Of a stretch of 58,878 nt of DNA, positions 48,738-57,337 are shown in pieces. The stretch spans positions 1-58,878 of IMG/VR virus record IMGVR_UViG_3300032242_000714; one strand, given 5' to 3'. The notes under the pieces were generated by a model. The model saw only the letters and a program-made list of their open reading frames with translations, was not told where the DNA came from and did no database searches. How positions within the stretch are numbered: the first letter of the stretch is position 1; the number at the start of each line of letters is the position of its first letter. Position numbers and translations under genes: made by a program. Source of the stretch: a virus.

Positions 48738-51661
48738 TGAGTGGCGTAGCAGGTGCCGATCGTGTAAAAAGTCGTCAAGACTTTCAACAGTTCTTAAAAT
48801 CTTACAAAAGTCTGATCAGTCAGTTCCCTGGATTTGTAAGTTTAAATCCCAGCGGTAGTTATAACAGCAATCTTGAGAAGAATGACTTTGGTGATATAGA
48901 TCTTATTGTTCATATCCAAAGCGATCAAGACAAAGCCACAGTTAAAAAACAACTACAGGCATTCTTTATGAAACAGCCTGAAACAGTTATTGTTCCTTTC
49001 AGTTCTGCCAAACACGCAGGTAAGCGTAGTTATAATGCAGGCGAATTGGTCAGTGTTCGGTATCACGATGATCATTTAGGTTATTCAGCACAGATTGACA
49101 ACATAGTAGCATTAGATCAAAAGGAAGCAGGATTTAAACAACAATTCTTAGATTGGCCTGCAGAAAAGCAAGGCTTAATTTTAGGTTTAATTAAAATTGC
49201 CGCAATTGAAACTGATCCAAGAATTCTGTTTAAGAAATTAGGCATACCTGATCCAGGTCCTCTTGAAGAAGGTCAGGAATATGAATTTAATCTTAGTTCA
49301 GTAGAACTACAGTTAAGAAGAATTACCTACAAGCCAGGTACCTACGAACAATTAGGCAGAGAAGTCCTTTGGAATAGTAGAGACTTTGAAGACATACAAA
49401 AGTTATTGTATCAATATAACTTAAACGCAGACTTTGACCAACTATTAGCACAGGCTAAACAGGTAATAAAGAATCCACGTAGTAATGCAAGGATGCAGGG
49501 TGTGTTCTCAAGTATGATCACAGTCAAAAGCGGAGAAGTAGGTACAGCCAAAGGTGCTGGCAAAGAAGCCGCATTGGCCAAAATACAAAATACATTTAGA
49601 GAATCACGTAGCCTACTACATGCTCTAACAGAATCTGCCAATCCAGGAACAATCGTATTTGCGTTTGGAAGACTACAGCCTCCTACAATTGGACATGAAC
49701 TACTTGTCAATACTGTTAAACAGGTAGCAAAACAAAATGGTTGTCCTTACATTATCTATATCAGCAAAACAGTTGGCAAGAGTCCGGCAGATAAATTAAA
49801 GAATCCTCTCACTGTAGATCAAAAGATGATGTACTTAGGAAAAATGTTCCCAGGTACACACTTTGCTCCGGCTACTGATCAAGTTCGTACTCCTATTGAA
49901 GCCGCTAAATTTCTAAATCAAAAGTATCAAAATCTTATTCTTGTAGCAGGCGGTAGCCGTGCTGAAGAATTTGATAAACTATTAAATGACTACAATGGCA
50001 GAGATTATAATTTTGATAGCATTCGTGTTGTTAAGATTGATAGAGACCCAGACGCAGATGATGCTTCGGGTATGAGCGGAACTAAAATGCGTCAAGCGGC
50101 CATGGCTGATGACTTTGAAGCATTTAGATCAGGACTGCCAGGAGCATTAGATGATGCTACAGCACAACAACTTATGCAGGATGTGAAAGCCGGTATGACT
50201 CCAACACCTAAAATTAAAAAAACAAAAGAAGCAATGTTACCTACAAGTGCGTTTGCAGGATCTAAGAAAAACAAATTAGGGCCAGCAGGACAGTGGAAGA
50301 ACACAGGACCAAGTAAGAATCGTCCAGCCAAGGCAGGCGACTTAGTAGGCGGTGCCGCTGAAAGCGTAGAACAGAAGAAACCAGAAGAGAAAAAGAAATC
50401 GTGGGATGATTATGGCCTACCACGAGGTACAGGTAAAACAGAACCCAAAGAAAAAGTCTATCGCGGTTGGAATGATTACGAATATTCAAAGAAAAAAGAA
50501 AAAGAAGTAGCAGAATCTAACGATGTAAAAGGCACATTAAGAACAATTGCTAATGATATCGGCGAGCCTGTTACCAATGTATACGAAACACTAAAACATA
50601 TGGCCAAACGTTTCTATGATAGTCACGGAGACTTAAAAGGTTTTGGCATGGTCGCAGGCGGTGTAGGAGGTCGTTGGTTCCAGACATTCTATTTTAATAG
50701 ATTACAAAATGAACTATTTGATTTAACCAGACAGAGTCCAAAACATACAGTACCTTTACAACAGTTTTTACGAGGTGTAGAAGTCAAAGGCAAAATTGAA
50801 AATGCCAAAGGTTTTAGTACTATCAGTAAAGAACTTCCAGATATACTTGCTGATATAGGTACTAAAATAGGATATCCACCGTTGGCTCACAATGCTCGTC
50901 GTTGGATGCAGAACAGAGAAGATTACGAACAGTACCTAAGTGATTTAGAATTAAGTGATTATGAAGACGACGATGACTTTGATTCTGTACCCAAAACTCC
51001 TAAAGATCCAGAGATGGGCAAACAGCGTAGTCAAGCAGAAGACATTGTCAACGATGTTTTAAGAAAATTACCAAGCAGAATTGCTGGCGATATTCGTAAT
51101 GCTATTGCTCGTGCGCCAAACAAACTACAGGCTTTACAACAAGAACTACAAAAACGTGGTGTCAAGGTTCCTATGGAAAACATGGCTGGTGTAGGTGATA
51201 TGGATAATCCAGAATTAAACGCTGTGTATGAAGCCAAAGCCACAAAAACAAGACTTGATCCAAGTTGTTGGAAAGGCTATCATAAAGCAGGTACCAAAGT
51301 CAAAGGTGGTACAAGAGTCAATAATTGTGTGCCCAATGAAGCCGCTAATCCTGCGCAACAGGCCGCTATTGCTATTGCTAAAAAGAAAAAGCGAGGCACA
51401 ACAGAAGCAGACGATATAGAACATGGATACCCTATGATGGCTACAGAACACAAGAAGGGTGTTAAGGCTGTGAAGTATACCAAGAAACCTAAAGGTATTG
51501 AACCACCGAAACCCAGAAATTTTGTTGCCAAAAACGCAGTAATGGGAGGTGCTGGTGCTCATAAGAATAAGAAAAAAGAAGCAAAGCATAAACATGTAGA
51601 GATCGGTGAGGCTTGGGAACGAGAAATGGCTCGTGCTATTAGACTTTTGGAAAATAAATAA
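48737..51661 (+). CDS. Multidomain virion-type protein: nucleotidyltransferase + NMNAT-like domains + basic tail
   Basis: 974 residues. Domain 1 (about 1-240): nucleotidyltransferase fold with PSGSYNS (GS at 40-41) and DIDLIVH (53-59). A helical, LTE-ended linker (297-299) precedes domain 2 (about 303-470): adenylyl/cytidylyltransferase with FGRLQPPTIGHELL (PTIGH 316-320) and MSGTKMR (446-452), as in NMNAT/NadR. The remainder is Lys-rich, with a helical domain (about 590-730), an acidic patch (DYEDDDDFD) and a LDPSCWKGYHKAGTKVKGG segment known from marine phage virion proteins. It looks like a polyprotein of internal head proteins. Reaction products unknown. Confidence 0.75.
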   Translation: MSGVAGADRVKSRQDFQQFLKSYKSLISQFPGFVSLNPSGSYNSNLEKNDFGDIDLIVHIQSDQDKATVKKQLQAFFMKQPETVIVPFSSAKHAGKRSYNAGELVSVRYHDDHLGYSAQIDNIVALDQKEAGFKQQFLDWPAEKQGLILGLIKIAAIETDPRILFKKLGIPDPGPLEEGQEYEFNLSSVELQLRRITYKPGTYEQLGREVLWNSRDFEDIQKLLYQYNLNADFDQLLAQAKQVIKNPRSNARMQGVFSSMITVKSGEVGTAKGAGKEAALAKIQNTFRESRSLLHALTESANPGTIVFAFGRLQPPTIGHELLVNTVKQVAKQNGCPYIIYISKTVGKSPADKLKNPLTVDQKMMYLGKMFPGTHFAPATDQVRTPIEAAKFLNQKYQNLILVAGGSRAEEFDKLLNDYNGRDYNFDSIRVVKIDRDPDADDASGMSGTKMRQAAMADDFEAFRSGLPGALDDATAQQLMQDVKAGMTPTPKIKKTKEAMLPTSAFAGSKKNKLGPAGQWKNTGPSKNRPAKAGDLVGGAAESVEQKKPEEKKKSWDDYGLPRGTGKTEPKEKVYRGWNDYEYSKKKEKEVAESNDVKGTLRTIANDIGEPVTNVYETLKHMAKRFYDSHGDLKGFGMVAGGVGGRWFQTFYFNRLQNELFDLTRQSPKHTVPLQQFLRGVEVKGKIENAKGFSTISKELPDILADIGTKIGYPPLAHNARRWMQNREDYEQYLSDLELSDYEDDDDFDSVPKTPKDPEMGKQRSQAEDIVNDVLRKLPSRIAGDIRNAIARAPNKLQALQQELQKRGVKVPMENMAGVGDMDNPELNAVYEAKATKTRLDPSCWKGYHKAGTKVKGGTRVNNCVPNEAANPAQQAAIAIAKKKKRGTTEADDIEHGYPMMATEHKKGVKAVKYTKKPKGIEPPKPRNFVAKNAVMGGAGAHKNKKKEAKHKHVEIGEAWEREMARAIRLLENK

Positions 51662-51665
51662 TATT

Positions 51666-52544
51666 ATGAAAATAGATCAATTATTCGAATCAGGTGACGA
51701 TTTAGCATCTCAGTTTGCTCAGATGGCTAAAGATAAAGGCATGAATGTTAGAGTTCGTGGAACCCCAGACCAAGAACGACAACGTACACAAGATATGTTG
51801 GCGCAACGTCGTGCTGATCAAGAAAAACAAAGTCAATTAGCAGGTGAAAAAGATTTTGCTAATCTTGACCAACTTGAAGCCGAATACGCAAAAATGAAAG
51901 ACGAATATCAATCATTAGGCGGATCTAATTGGCAGTATGCTGATCGTGAACAGAATCTATCAGCCAGCGAACGTAAGGCCCGCAGTATGGAAGATGGATT
52001 AAGAGCACTATGGTCGAGAATCCAACGTGCTAAGAAATATGGTGGAGGTTTAGCGGAAGGTGATGCTCTTGCTGACTTTTTAGCAAAGGGCGGAAAAATT
52101 CATCAATTACCTTACAAAAACCCACGTAAGGCCGATAAAACAGATTATGGTAGTAAACATATTGGTACATTAGGCGGCAAAGGTACAAAAGGTAAAGTCA
52201 CCGGCAAGGCGGCAAATGTAGGAAAAGTAGGGAAACCTGTTGTAAGTGCCGAAAGTTCACATCCTGACGAAAAAGAAGATAAAGCACTTATTCGTAAAAT
52301 GGTTAAACAACAGGCATTGAAAAAAGAAAACATGATGGCAAAAGAACAGCATGAAGATCATGAAATATCAATGGCCACAAGCGAATTAAAAAATGTTTAC
52401 ATCAATGCTAAAAAATTGTTTGATATTATTAAACAACGCAGTGAACAAGAAGGATTAGATGCTTGGCAACAGAGCAAGATTACCAAAGCCTCAGATTACT
52501 TAAATAGTGTATTAACAGCCATTAGAGGCGAACCACGTAGATAA
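51666..52544 (+). CDS. Basic helical phage protein, likely virion-associated
   Basis: 292 residues from ATG 51666, five bases after the preceding stop; a longer in-frame start (51606) lies inside the previous gene. Leader MKIDQLFESGDDLASQF, then a coiled-coil region (DQERQRTQDMLAQRRADQEK), a Lys/Gly-rich centre (GGKIHQLPYKNPRKADKTD), and C-terminal helices. No ribosome site. The basic middle resembles DNA-associated internal head proteins of marine T4-like phages. Confidence 0.65.
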   Translation: MKIDQLFESGDDLASQFAQMAKDKGMNVRVRGTPDQERQRTQDMLAQRRADQEKQSQLAGEKDFANLDQLEAEYAKMKDEYQSLGGSNWQYADREQNLSASERKARSMEDGLRALWSRIQRAKKYGGGLAEGDALADFLAKGGKIHQLPYKNPRKADKTDYGSKHIGTLGGKGTKGKVTGKAANVGKVGKPVVSAESSHPDEKEDKALIRKMVKQQALKKENMMAKEQHEDHEISMATSELKNVYINAKKLFDIIKQRSEQEGLDAWQQSKITKASDYLNSVLTAIRGEPRR

Positions 52545-52545
52545 T

Positions 52546-52917
52546 ATGAGAGCAAAAGAATTCATAGTCGAAACTAAACCAGAAGGCAAGATGCACCCAC
52601 ATCACGCGAATGTAGGACAAGGCGTATCAAGATCACGTGATGTAGGCGGATATGATCGTGTGTATCACATGAATCGACTAATGATGGCTATGGGAATGGC
52701 AGACGGTAAAAGTGAAAAACCTGTAGAGATGGATTCTGCATCATGGACAGAAAAATACAATACACATCATCCATATACAGAAGAAGAACATACCATGATC
52801 AAGTCTGCATTGAACACAATTCCTACAGACAGTAAAGAAATTACTCCTTGGTCAAAGAGTATTGAACCAGATGATACACATAAAGTAAGTCCTGTTGCAA
52901 ATTGGATGAAGAAATGA
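52546..52917 (+). CDS. Conserved small phage protein with capsid-targeting-like leader
   Basis: 123 residues starting MRAKEFIVETKPEGKMHPHH, where IVE (7-9) fits the I/L-x-E pattern of T4 prohead protease sites. Then RDVGGYDRVYHMNRLMMAMGMADG, a conserved-looking string, and an acidic/aromatic C-terminus. I recognise this kind of protein from marine T4-like phages. ATGA-coupled to the sigma-like gene. Internal head protein suggested. Confidence 0.7.
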   Translation: MRAKEFIVETKPEGKMHPHHANVGQGVSRSRDVGGYDRVYHMNRLMMAMGMADGKSEKPVEMDSASWTEKYNTHHPYTEEEHTMIKSALNTIPTDSKEITPWSKSIEPDDTHKVSPVANWMKK

Positions 52918-53909
52918 GAGCATCTGAAATTATTATCAAAACCAAACGTAAAAGTTCTGCTGTAAAACTACAGAGTGCTTGGGAAAAGCAACAGGCTAAA
53001 TCTACTGCCAGTCGCAAGCGTGGCGAAGAATATATGGCCAAGATCAAACAAGATATTGCTAAGAAAAATCAAGGTGTGGAAGAAGCATTTCCTAATCAAC
53101 AAATGTCACTATATAATCCAAATGGAAAAACATATAGAACCGACAAGAAAATGCCAACATTAGATCCAAATGATCCAGTACATAACGCTGATCGTTATGG
53201 ACAAGAACACGACGAGCCTTACCAACAAGATTTTAATCGTGAAGAAATAAAAAGATTAGTTAAACAACATTTAGACGAACTTAATGATCGTCAAAAGCAA
53301 GTCTTAAAACTGATGTATTGGGAAGAAATGACCCTCGAAGAAATAGCAGTCGAACTAAAGGTTACTCGAGAGCGTGTTCGTCAAATATGGGCCAGAGCCA
53401 TGCGAATGTTAAGACAGAATATGAAATCTAAAAACTATGACTTTGATATGTCAGAAGATTGGCAAAAGGTCAATAGACACGATAAGACAGACGGTCTAAG
53501 CAAAAAGGCTGTTAGTGCTTATCGTAGAGAGCACCCCGGTTCAAAATTAAAAACTGCTGTCACAACCAAACCTTCAAAATTAAAGAAAGGTTCTAAGTCT
53601 GCTAAACGCAGAGCAAGTTTTTGTGCTCGTATGAGCGGTATGAAAAAACACCGAACTGGTGCTAAAACAAAACGTGATCCAGATAGCAATATTAATAAAG
53701 CACTTCGCCGTTGGCATTGTGAAAGTATCGAAGAGATGCAGGAACTAATTATGATTGGAGAACAATATATCTCCCAATTACGAGAGTCAGCAACTGGCGG
53801 TGCTACTTCATCTGGTTCAGTTGCAAGCGTGGCAATGCCCTTAGGCGGCAAAAAGAAAAAGAAAGGCGGCGGAGTAAACTTACTCGGCGGACCTGTATTC
53901 AAACGCTAA
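52914..53909 (+). CDS. Fusion of sigma70 region-4-like helix-turn-helix with DUF6321-like phage domain
   Basis: 331 residues. Basic N-terminus with leader MRASEIIIKTKRKSS. Residues about 108-170 match sigma70 region 4 (LNDRQKQVLKLMYWEEMTLEE then IAVELKVTRERVRQIWARAM), including the DNA-recognition RERVRQI helix. Residues about 185-270 (TDGLSKKAVSAYRREHPGSK, AKRRASFCARMSGMKK, DPDSNINKALRRW) form a Cys/Lys-rich domain I associate with DUF6321 of marine phage proteins. C-terminus Gly/Lys-rich. No region 2. Could be a promoter-recognition adaptor, possibly packaged. Coupled by ATGA. Confidence 0.75.
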   Translation: MRASEIIIKTKRKSSAVKLQSAWEKQQAKSTASRKRGEEYMAKIKQDIAKKNQGVEEAFPNQQMSLYNPNGKTYRTDKKMPTLDPNDPVHNADRYGQEHDEPYQQDFNREEIKRLVKQHLDELNDRQKQVLKLMYWEEMTLEEIAVELKVTRERVRQIWARAMRMLRQNMKSKNYDFDMSEDWQKVNRHDKTDGLSKKAVSAYRREHPGSKLKTAVTTKPSKLKKGSKSAKRRASFCARMSGMKKHRTGAKTKRDPDSNINKALRRWHCESIEEMQELIMIGEQYISQLRESATGGATSSGSVASVAMPLGGKKKKKGGGVNLLGGPVFKR

Positions 53910-53922
53910 TTTGTCCAGAGAC

Positions 53923-53951
53923 TTGACTTCCGCAGTCAAGCAACGTATAAT
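53923..53951 (+). promoter_or_regulatory. Sigma70-type promoter of the dsbA-like gene
   Basis: TTGACT (53923-53928), 17 bases, TATAAT (53946-53951). Transcription from about 53958 leaves a 14-base leader with AGGAG before ATG 53972. Confidence 0.85.
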
Positions 53952-53971
53952 TAAACGCATAGGAGAATTAT

Positions 53972-54241
53972 ATGAGCAAAGTTTTCGGCACCCCTGAACA
54001 AACAAAAATCAAACAAATTATTTCTGAAGGCATGACTGTAATGCAGGAAATTCAAGATCTCACAGAAGGTCTAAATGAAACAATCAAAGCAGTAGCAGAA
54101 GAATTAGAAGTTAAACCAAGTGTTATTAAAAAAGCAATTCGTATCGCACAAAAAGATCAATGGGATCAAGTATTCCGTGAGTTTGATGATCTTGAAACCA
54201 TTGTTGATATCAGTGGACATGCTAATCGCAGGGAAGGCTAA
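53972..54241 (+). CDS. dsbA: T4 DsbA-like dsDNA-binding late-transcription regulator
   Basis: 89 residues, the size of T4 DsbA (unrelated to the disulfide oxidoreductase). It matches the phage family at FGTPEQTKIKQIISEG, MQEIQDLTEGLNETIKAVAEELEVKPSVIKKAI and the acidic C-terminal helix DDLETIVD. T4 DsbA binds double-stranded DNA at late promoters. Mostly helical. Driven by its own promoter and coupled to the next gene. Implies late transcription machinery like that of T4. Confidence 0.85.
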   Translation: MSKVFGTPEQTKIKQIISEGMTVMQEIQDLTEGLNETIKAVAEELEVKPSVIKKAIRIAQKDQWDQVFREFDDLETIVDISGHANRREG

Positions 54242-54537
54242 TGAATGACCTACTCTACGGAATCTTCCGCTGGATTAGAGAAGATTACAGAAGTCATCCA
54301 TTACGTTTTTGTCTTGAGATCATTGCTTGGGCTATATCTATTGGCTGTTCTATCACAATGGCCCTCACCGTGCCTAATCCTCCTCTTCTCATCTTGTACC
54401 CAATCTGGATTACAGGTTGTGTTATCTATGCTGGGTGTGCTTATAGTCGGCGTTCCTTTGGTATGCTGGCTAATTATGGACTTCTTGTCTCCATCGACTC
54501 AGTCGGACTTGTGAGAATGATGTTAGGGTTACAATAA
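54241..54537 (+). CDS. Membrane protein upstream of DNA polymerase
   Basis: 98 residues. Cytoplasmic start (NDLLYGIFRWIREDYRSHPLRF), then three hydrophobic segments (about 24-44, 48-66, 74-94) with Pro and Gly kinks. Conserved small membrane proteins occur at this place in T4-like marine phages. Overlaps the DsbA-like stop by TAATG, so it is expressed with it. Function unknown. Confidence 0.7.
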   Translation: MNDLLYGIFRWIREDYRSHPLRFCLEIIAWAISIGCSITMALTVPNPPLLILYPIWITGCVIYAGCAYSRRSFGMLANYGLLVSIDSVGLVRMMLGLQ

Positions 54538-54614
54538 ATAATCTTGAGTAAGGTTCGATCAGCCACAAATGATCAAATTGGTATTTGTCTGCCGCAAAAG
54601 ACAAGGAGAAAAAT
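54533..54614 (+). promoter_or_regulatory. DNA polymerase leader with late box and hairpin, possible translational operator
   Basis: AATAAATA (54533-54540) overlaps the membrane-protein stop. Hairpin with arms CAG/CTG and ACAAAT/ATTTGT (54560-54591), 12-base loop, lies just before AAGGAG. T4 gp43 represses its own mRNA at a hairpin next to its ribosome site, so a similar operator is possible. Confidence 0.45.
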
Positions 54615-57284
54615 ATGAGTTATGTTGATGCCATTTGGGATCGCGAAAAGGACATTGTCCACGTCGTTGAAAGAGATCCTAAAAAAGGTAGAGTATATAC
54701 GGACTATCCAGCCCGCTATGTATTTTACTATCCAGATGCTAAAGGTAAGTATCGTTCAATTTTTAATGAACCACTTAACCGAGTCACAGCAAAAAATTAC
54801 AAAGAATTTGTAAAAGAACAAAAAACATTTTCCAGCACTCGACTGTACGAAAATGATATCAATCCTATCTTCCGTTGTTTAGAAGAAAACTATCTCGGCA
54901 AAGATGCTCCAAAACTAAATGTAGCATTTTTCGATATTGAGGTGGACTTTGATCCAGAGCGTGGCTACGCATCACCCGATGATCCGTTTATGCCAATTAC
55001 TGCGATTGCGGTTCACTTACAATGGATGGATACAATAGTCTGTCTTGCCCTTCCTCCCAAAACACTAACAATGGAACAGGCTAAAGAACAGGTCAAAGAA
55101 TTTCCTAACACACATCTGTTTGATAACGAAGGCGATCTGTTAGAAACATTCTTACAACTCATTCAAGATGCAGATGTACTAAGTGGTTGGAATTCAGAAG
55201 GCTTTGATATTCCTTATACAGTTAATCGTGTTATCAAAGTTTTAAGCAAAGAAGATACAAGACGTTTTTGTTTGTTTGACAAGTTTCCTAAGAAACGTGA
55301 ATACGAAAAATACGGCAAGACCGCAGAAACTTATGACTTGATTGGTCGTGTACATATGGACAGTTTAGAATTGTATCGCAAGTATACATATGAAGAACGA
55401 CACAGTTATAGACTTGATGCTATTGCTGAACATGAATTAGGTGAACATAAAACACAGTATGAAGGAACACTTGATCAATTATATAACAATGACTTTAAAA
55501 AGTTTATCGAATATAATAGACAAGACTGTTTGCTTCTTGACAAATTAGATAAGAAATTAAAGTTTATCGATCTTGCTAATACAGTTGCTCATGAGAATAC
55601 TGTGTTGCTAGCAACTACAATGGGTGCTGTGGCGGTTACTGAACAGGCTATTATTAACGAAGCACATCATAGAGGTATGATTGTACCAAGTCGCCCTAAG
55701 CGTGATGAAGATATCAGTAATCAGGCCGCAGGTGCTTATGTTGCTTATCCTAAAAAAGGTTTACATGATTATATCGGATCAATGGATATTAACTCATTGT
55801 ATCCTTCTGTGATTCGTGCGCTAAACATGGGACCAGAAACTATTATCGGTCAATTACGACAGGATTATACCAAAGCAGAAATTGAAGCCAAGATTGCCAA
55901 AGGTAATAGTTTTGCCGCGGCATGGGAAGGTAAGTTTGGCAGTAATGAATACGAACTTGTCATGAGTAAAGATCGTGCCAAAGAAATTATCATCGACTGG
56001 GAATCAGGCAGTACAGATATTTTATCGGGCGCACAGATATATGAACTTATCTTTGAAAGCAATCAACCTTGGATGCTGAGTGCTAATGGTACAATCTTTA
56101 CACACGAAACAGAAGGAGTTATTCCCGGACTGCTAAAACGTTGGTATGCTGAACGTAAAGAGATGCAGGCCAAATTAAAGGAATCAATTAAGGCGGAGAA
56201 TAAAATTGAAGAAGAATACTGGGACAAAAGACAACTCGTTAAAAAGATTAACCTTAATAGTTTGTATGGTGCTATTCTTAATGTTGGGTGTCGTTTTTTT
56301 GATAATCGTATCGGGCAGTCAACCACCCTTACAGGCCGAGGAATTGCAAAACATATGGCCGCTAAAATTAACGAAGTAATTACAGGAGAATACGATCATA
56401 TAGGCAAGTCAATTATCTATGGCGATACAGACTCTGCTTACTTCTCAGCATATAGTACACTGAGACGTGAGATTGAAAAGAAAGAAATCCCCTGGGACAA
56501 AGACAATGTCATTATACTGTATGACACAATTGCCTCGGAAGTTAATTCAACATTCCCACAATTTATGTTGGATGCTCATCATTGTCCAAAATCAAGAGGC
56601 GATGTTATTAAAGCCGGTCGTGAAATTGTTGCTATCAAAGGTCTGTTCATTACTAAGAAACGATATGCCGTACTTTATTATGACAAAGAAGGCAAACGTC
56701 AAGACGTAGAAGGCAAACCAGGTAAGATCAAAGCCATGGGCTTGGATTTGAAACGTTCAGACACTCCTGAATTTATGCAGAAGTTCTTAGAAGAAGTTTT
56801 AACTAAAGTTCTAAATGGTAGCCAAGAAGCAGAAATTCTCGATATGATTGCTGAATTTAGAACTGAGTTCAAGGCTCGTCCAGGTTGGGAAAAAGGTAGT
56901 CCCAAACGTGCTAACAACATTACTGACTATCAGGATAAAGAAAAGAAATCAGGCAAAGCAAACATGCCCGGCCATGTACGTGCGTCTATTAATTGGAATA
57001 CACTAAAACGCATGAATGGCGACAAATACAGTCAGCAGATTGTTGATGGTATGAAAGTTATTGTCTGTAAGGTAAAAGATAATCCACTGGGATTTACAAG
57101 TGTTGCCTATCCTGTAGATGAACTTAGACTACCTAAATGGTTTCAGGATCTGCCATTTAATCATGCAGAGATGGAAGCAACCATTATCAACAACAAATTA
57201 GAAAATCTAATCGGCGTTCTGGAGTGGGACTTAGAATCCACTACGCAGAACAATACATTCAACCAACTGTTCAGTTTTGAATAA
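54615..57284 (+). CDS. 43: DNA polymerase, gp43-like family B
   Basis: 889 residues from ATG 54615 (AAGGAG; in-frame ATG 54585 lacks it). Exonuclease DIE (107-109), GWNSEGFDIPY (191-201) and YNRQDC (300-305). Polymerase motif A DINSLYPS (391-398), motif B KKINLNSLYGA (543-553) and motif C YGDTDS (602-607). The C-terminus NNTFNQLFSFE looks like a clamp-binding peptide. Replicates phage DNA with 3'-5' proofreading. Length close to T4 gp43. The gp45-like clamp follows directly; the clamp loader is elsewhere. Confidence 0.97.
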   Translation: MSYVDAIWDREKDIVHVVERDPKKGRVYTDYPARYVFYYPDAKGKYRSIFNEPLNRVTAKNYKEFVKEQKTFSSTRLYENDINPIFRCLEENYLGKDAPKLNVAFFDIEVDFDPERGYASPDDPFMPITAIAVHLQWMDTIVCLALPPKTLTMEQAKEQVKEFPNTHLFDNEGDLLETFLQLIQDADVLSGWNSEGFDIPYTVNRVIKVLSKEDTRRFCLFDKFPKKREYEKYGKTAETYDLIGRVHMDSLELYRKYTYEERHSYRLDAIAEHELGEHKTQYEGTLDQLYNNDFKKFIEYNRQDCLLLDKLDKKLKFIDLANTVAHENTVLLATTMGAVAVTEQAIINEAHHRGMIVPSRPKRDEDISNQAAGAYVAYPKKGLHDYIGSMDINSLYPSVIRALNMGPETIIGQLRQDYTKAEIEAKIAKGNSFAAAWEGKFGSNEYELVMSKDRAKEIIIDWESGSTDILSGAQIYELIFESNQPWMLSANGTIFTHETEGVIPGLLKRWYAERKEMQAKLKESIKAENKIEEEYWDKRQLVKKINLNSLYGAILNVGCRFFDNRIGQSTTLTGRGIAKHMAAKINEVITGEYDHIGKSIIYGDTDSAYFSAYSTLRREIEKKEIPWDKDNVIILYDTIASEVNSTFPQFMLDAHHCPKSRGDVIKAGREIVAIKGLFITKKRYAVLYYDKEGKRQDVEGKPGKIKAMGLDLKRSDTPEFMQKFLEEVLTKVLNGSQEAEILDMIAEFRTEFKARPGWEKGSPKRANNITDYQDKEKKSGKANMPGHVRASINWNTLKRMNGDKYSQQIVDGMKVIVCKVKDNPLGFTSVAYPVDELRLPKWFQDLPFNHAEMEATIINNKLENLIGVLEWDLESTTQNNTFNQLFSFE

Positions 57285-57291
57285 AATTTAT

Positions 57292-57320
57292 TTGACTCTG
57301 ACCAAAATTCTAAATATACT
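57292..57320 (+). promoter_or_regulatory. Sigma70-type promoter of the clamp gene
   Basis: TTGACT (57292-57297), 17 bases, TATACT (57315-57320). Start near 57327, leaving about 11 bases with AAAGGAAA before ATG 57338. Confidence 0.7.
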
Positions 57321-57337
57321 TAACAAAAGGAAATTAT

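Noticed and set aside
53972-54241. dsbA-like gene as a disulfide oxidoreductase
   Set aside because: It has no CxxC and no signal peptide; the size and sequence fit T4 DsbA, a DNA-binding protein.
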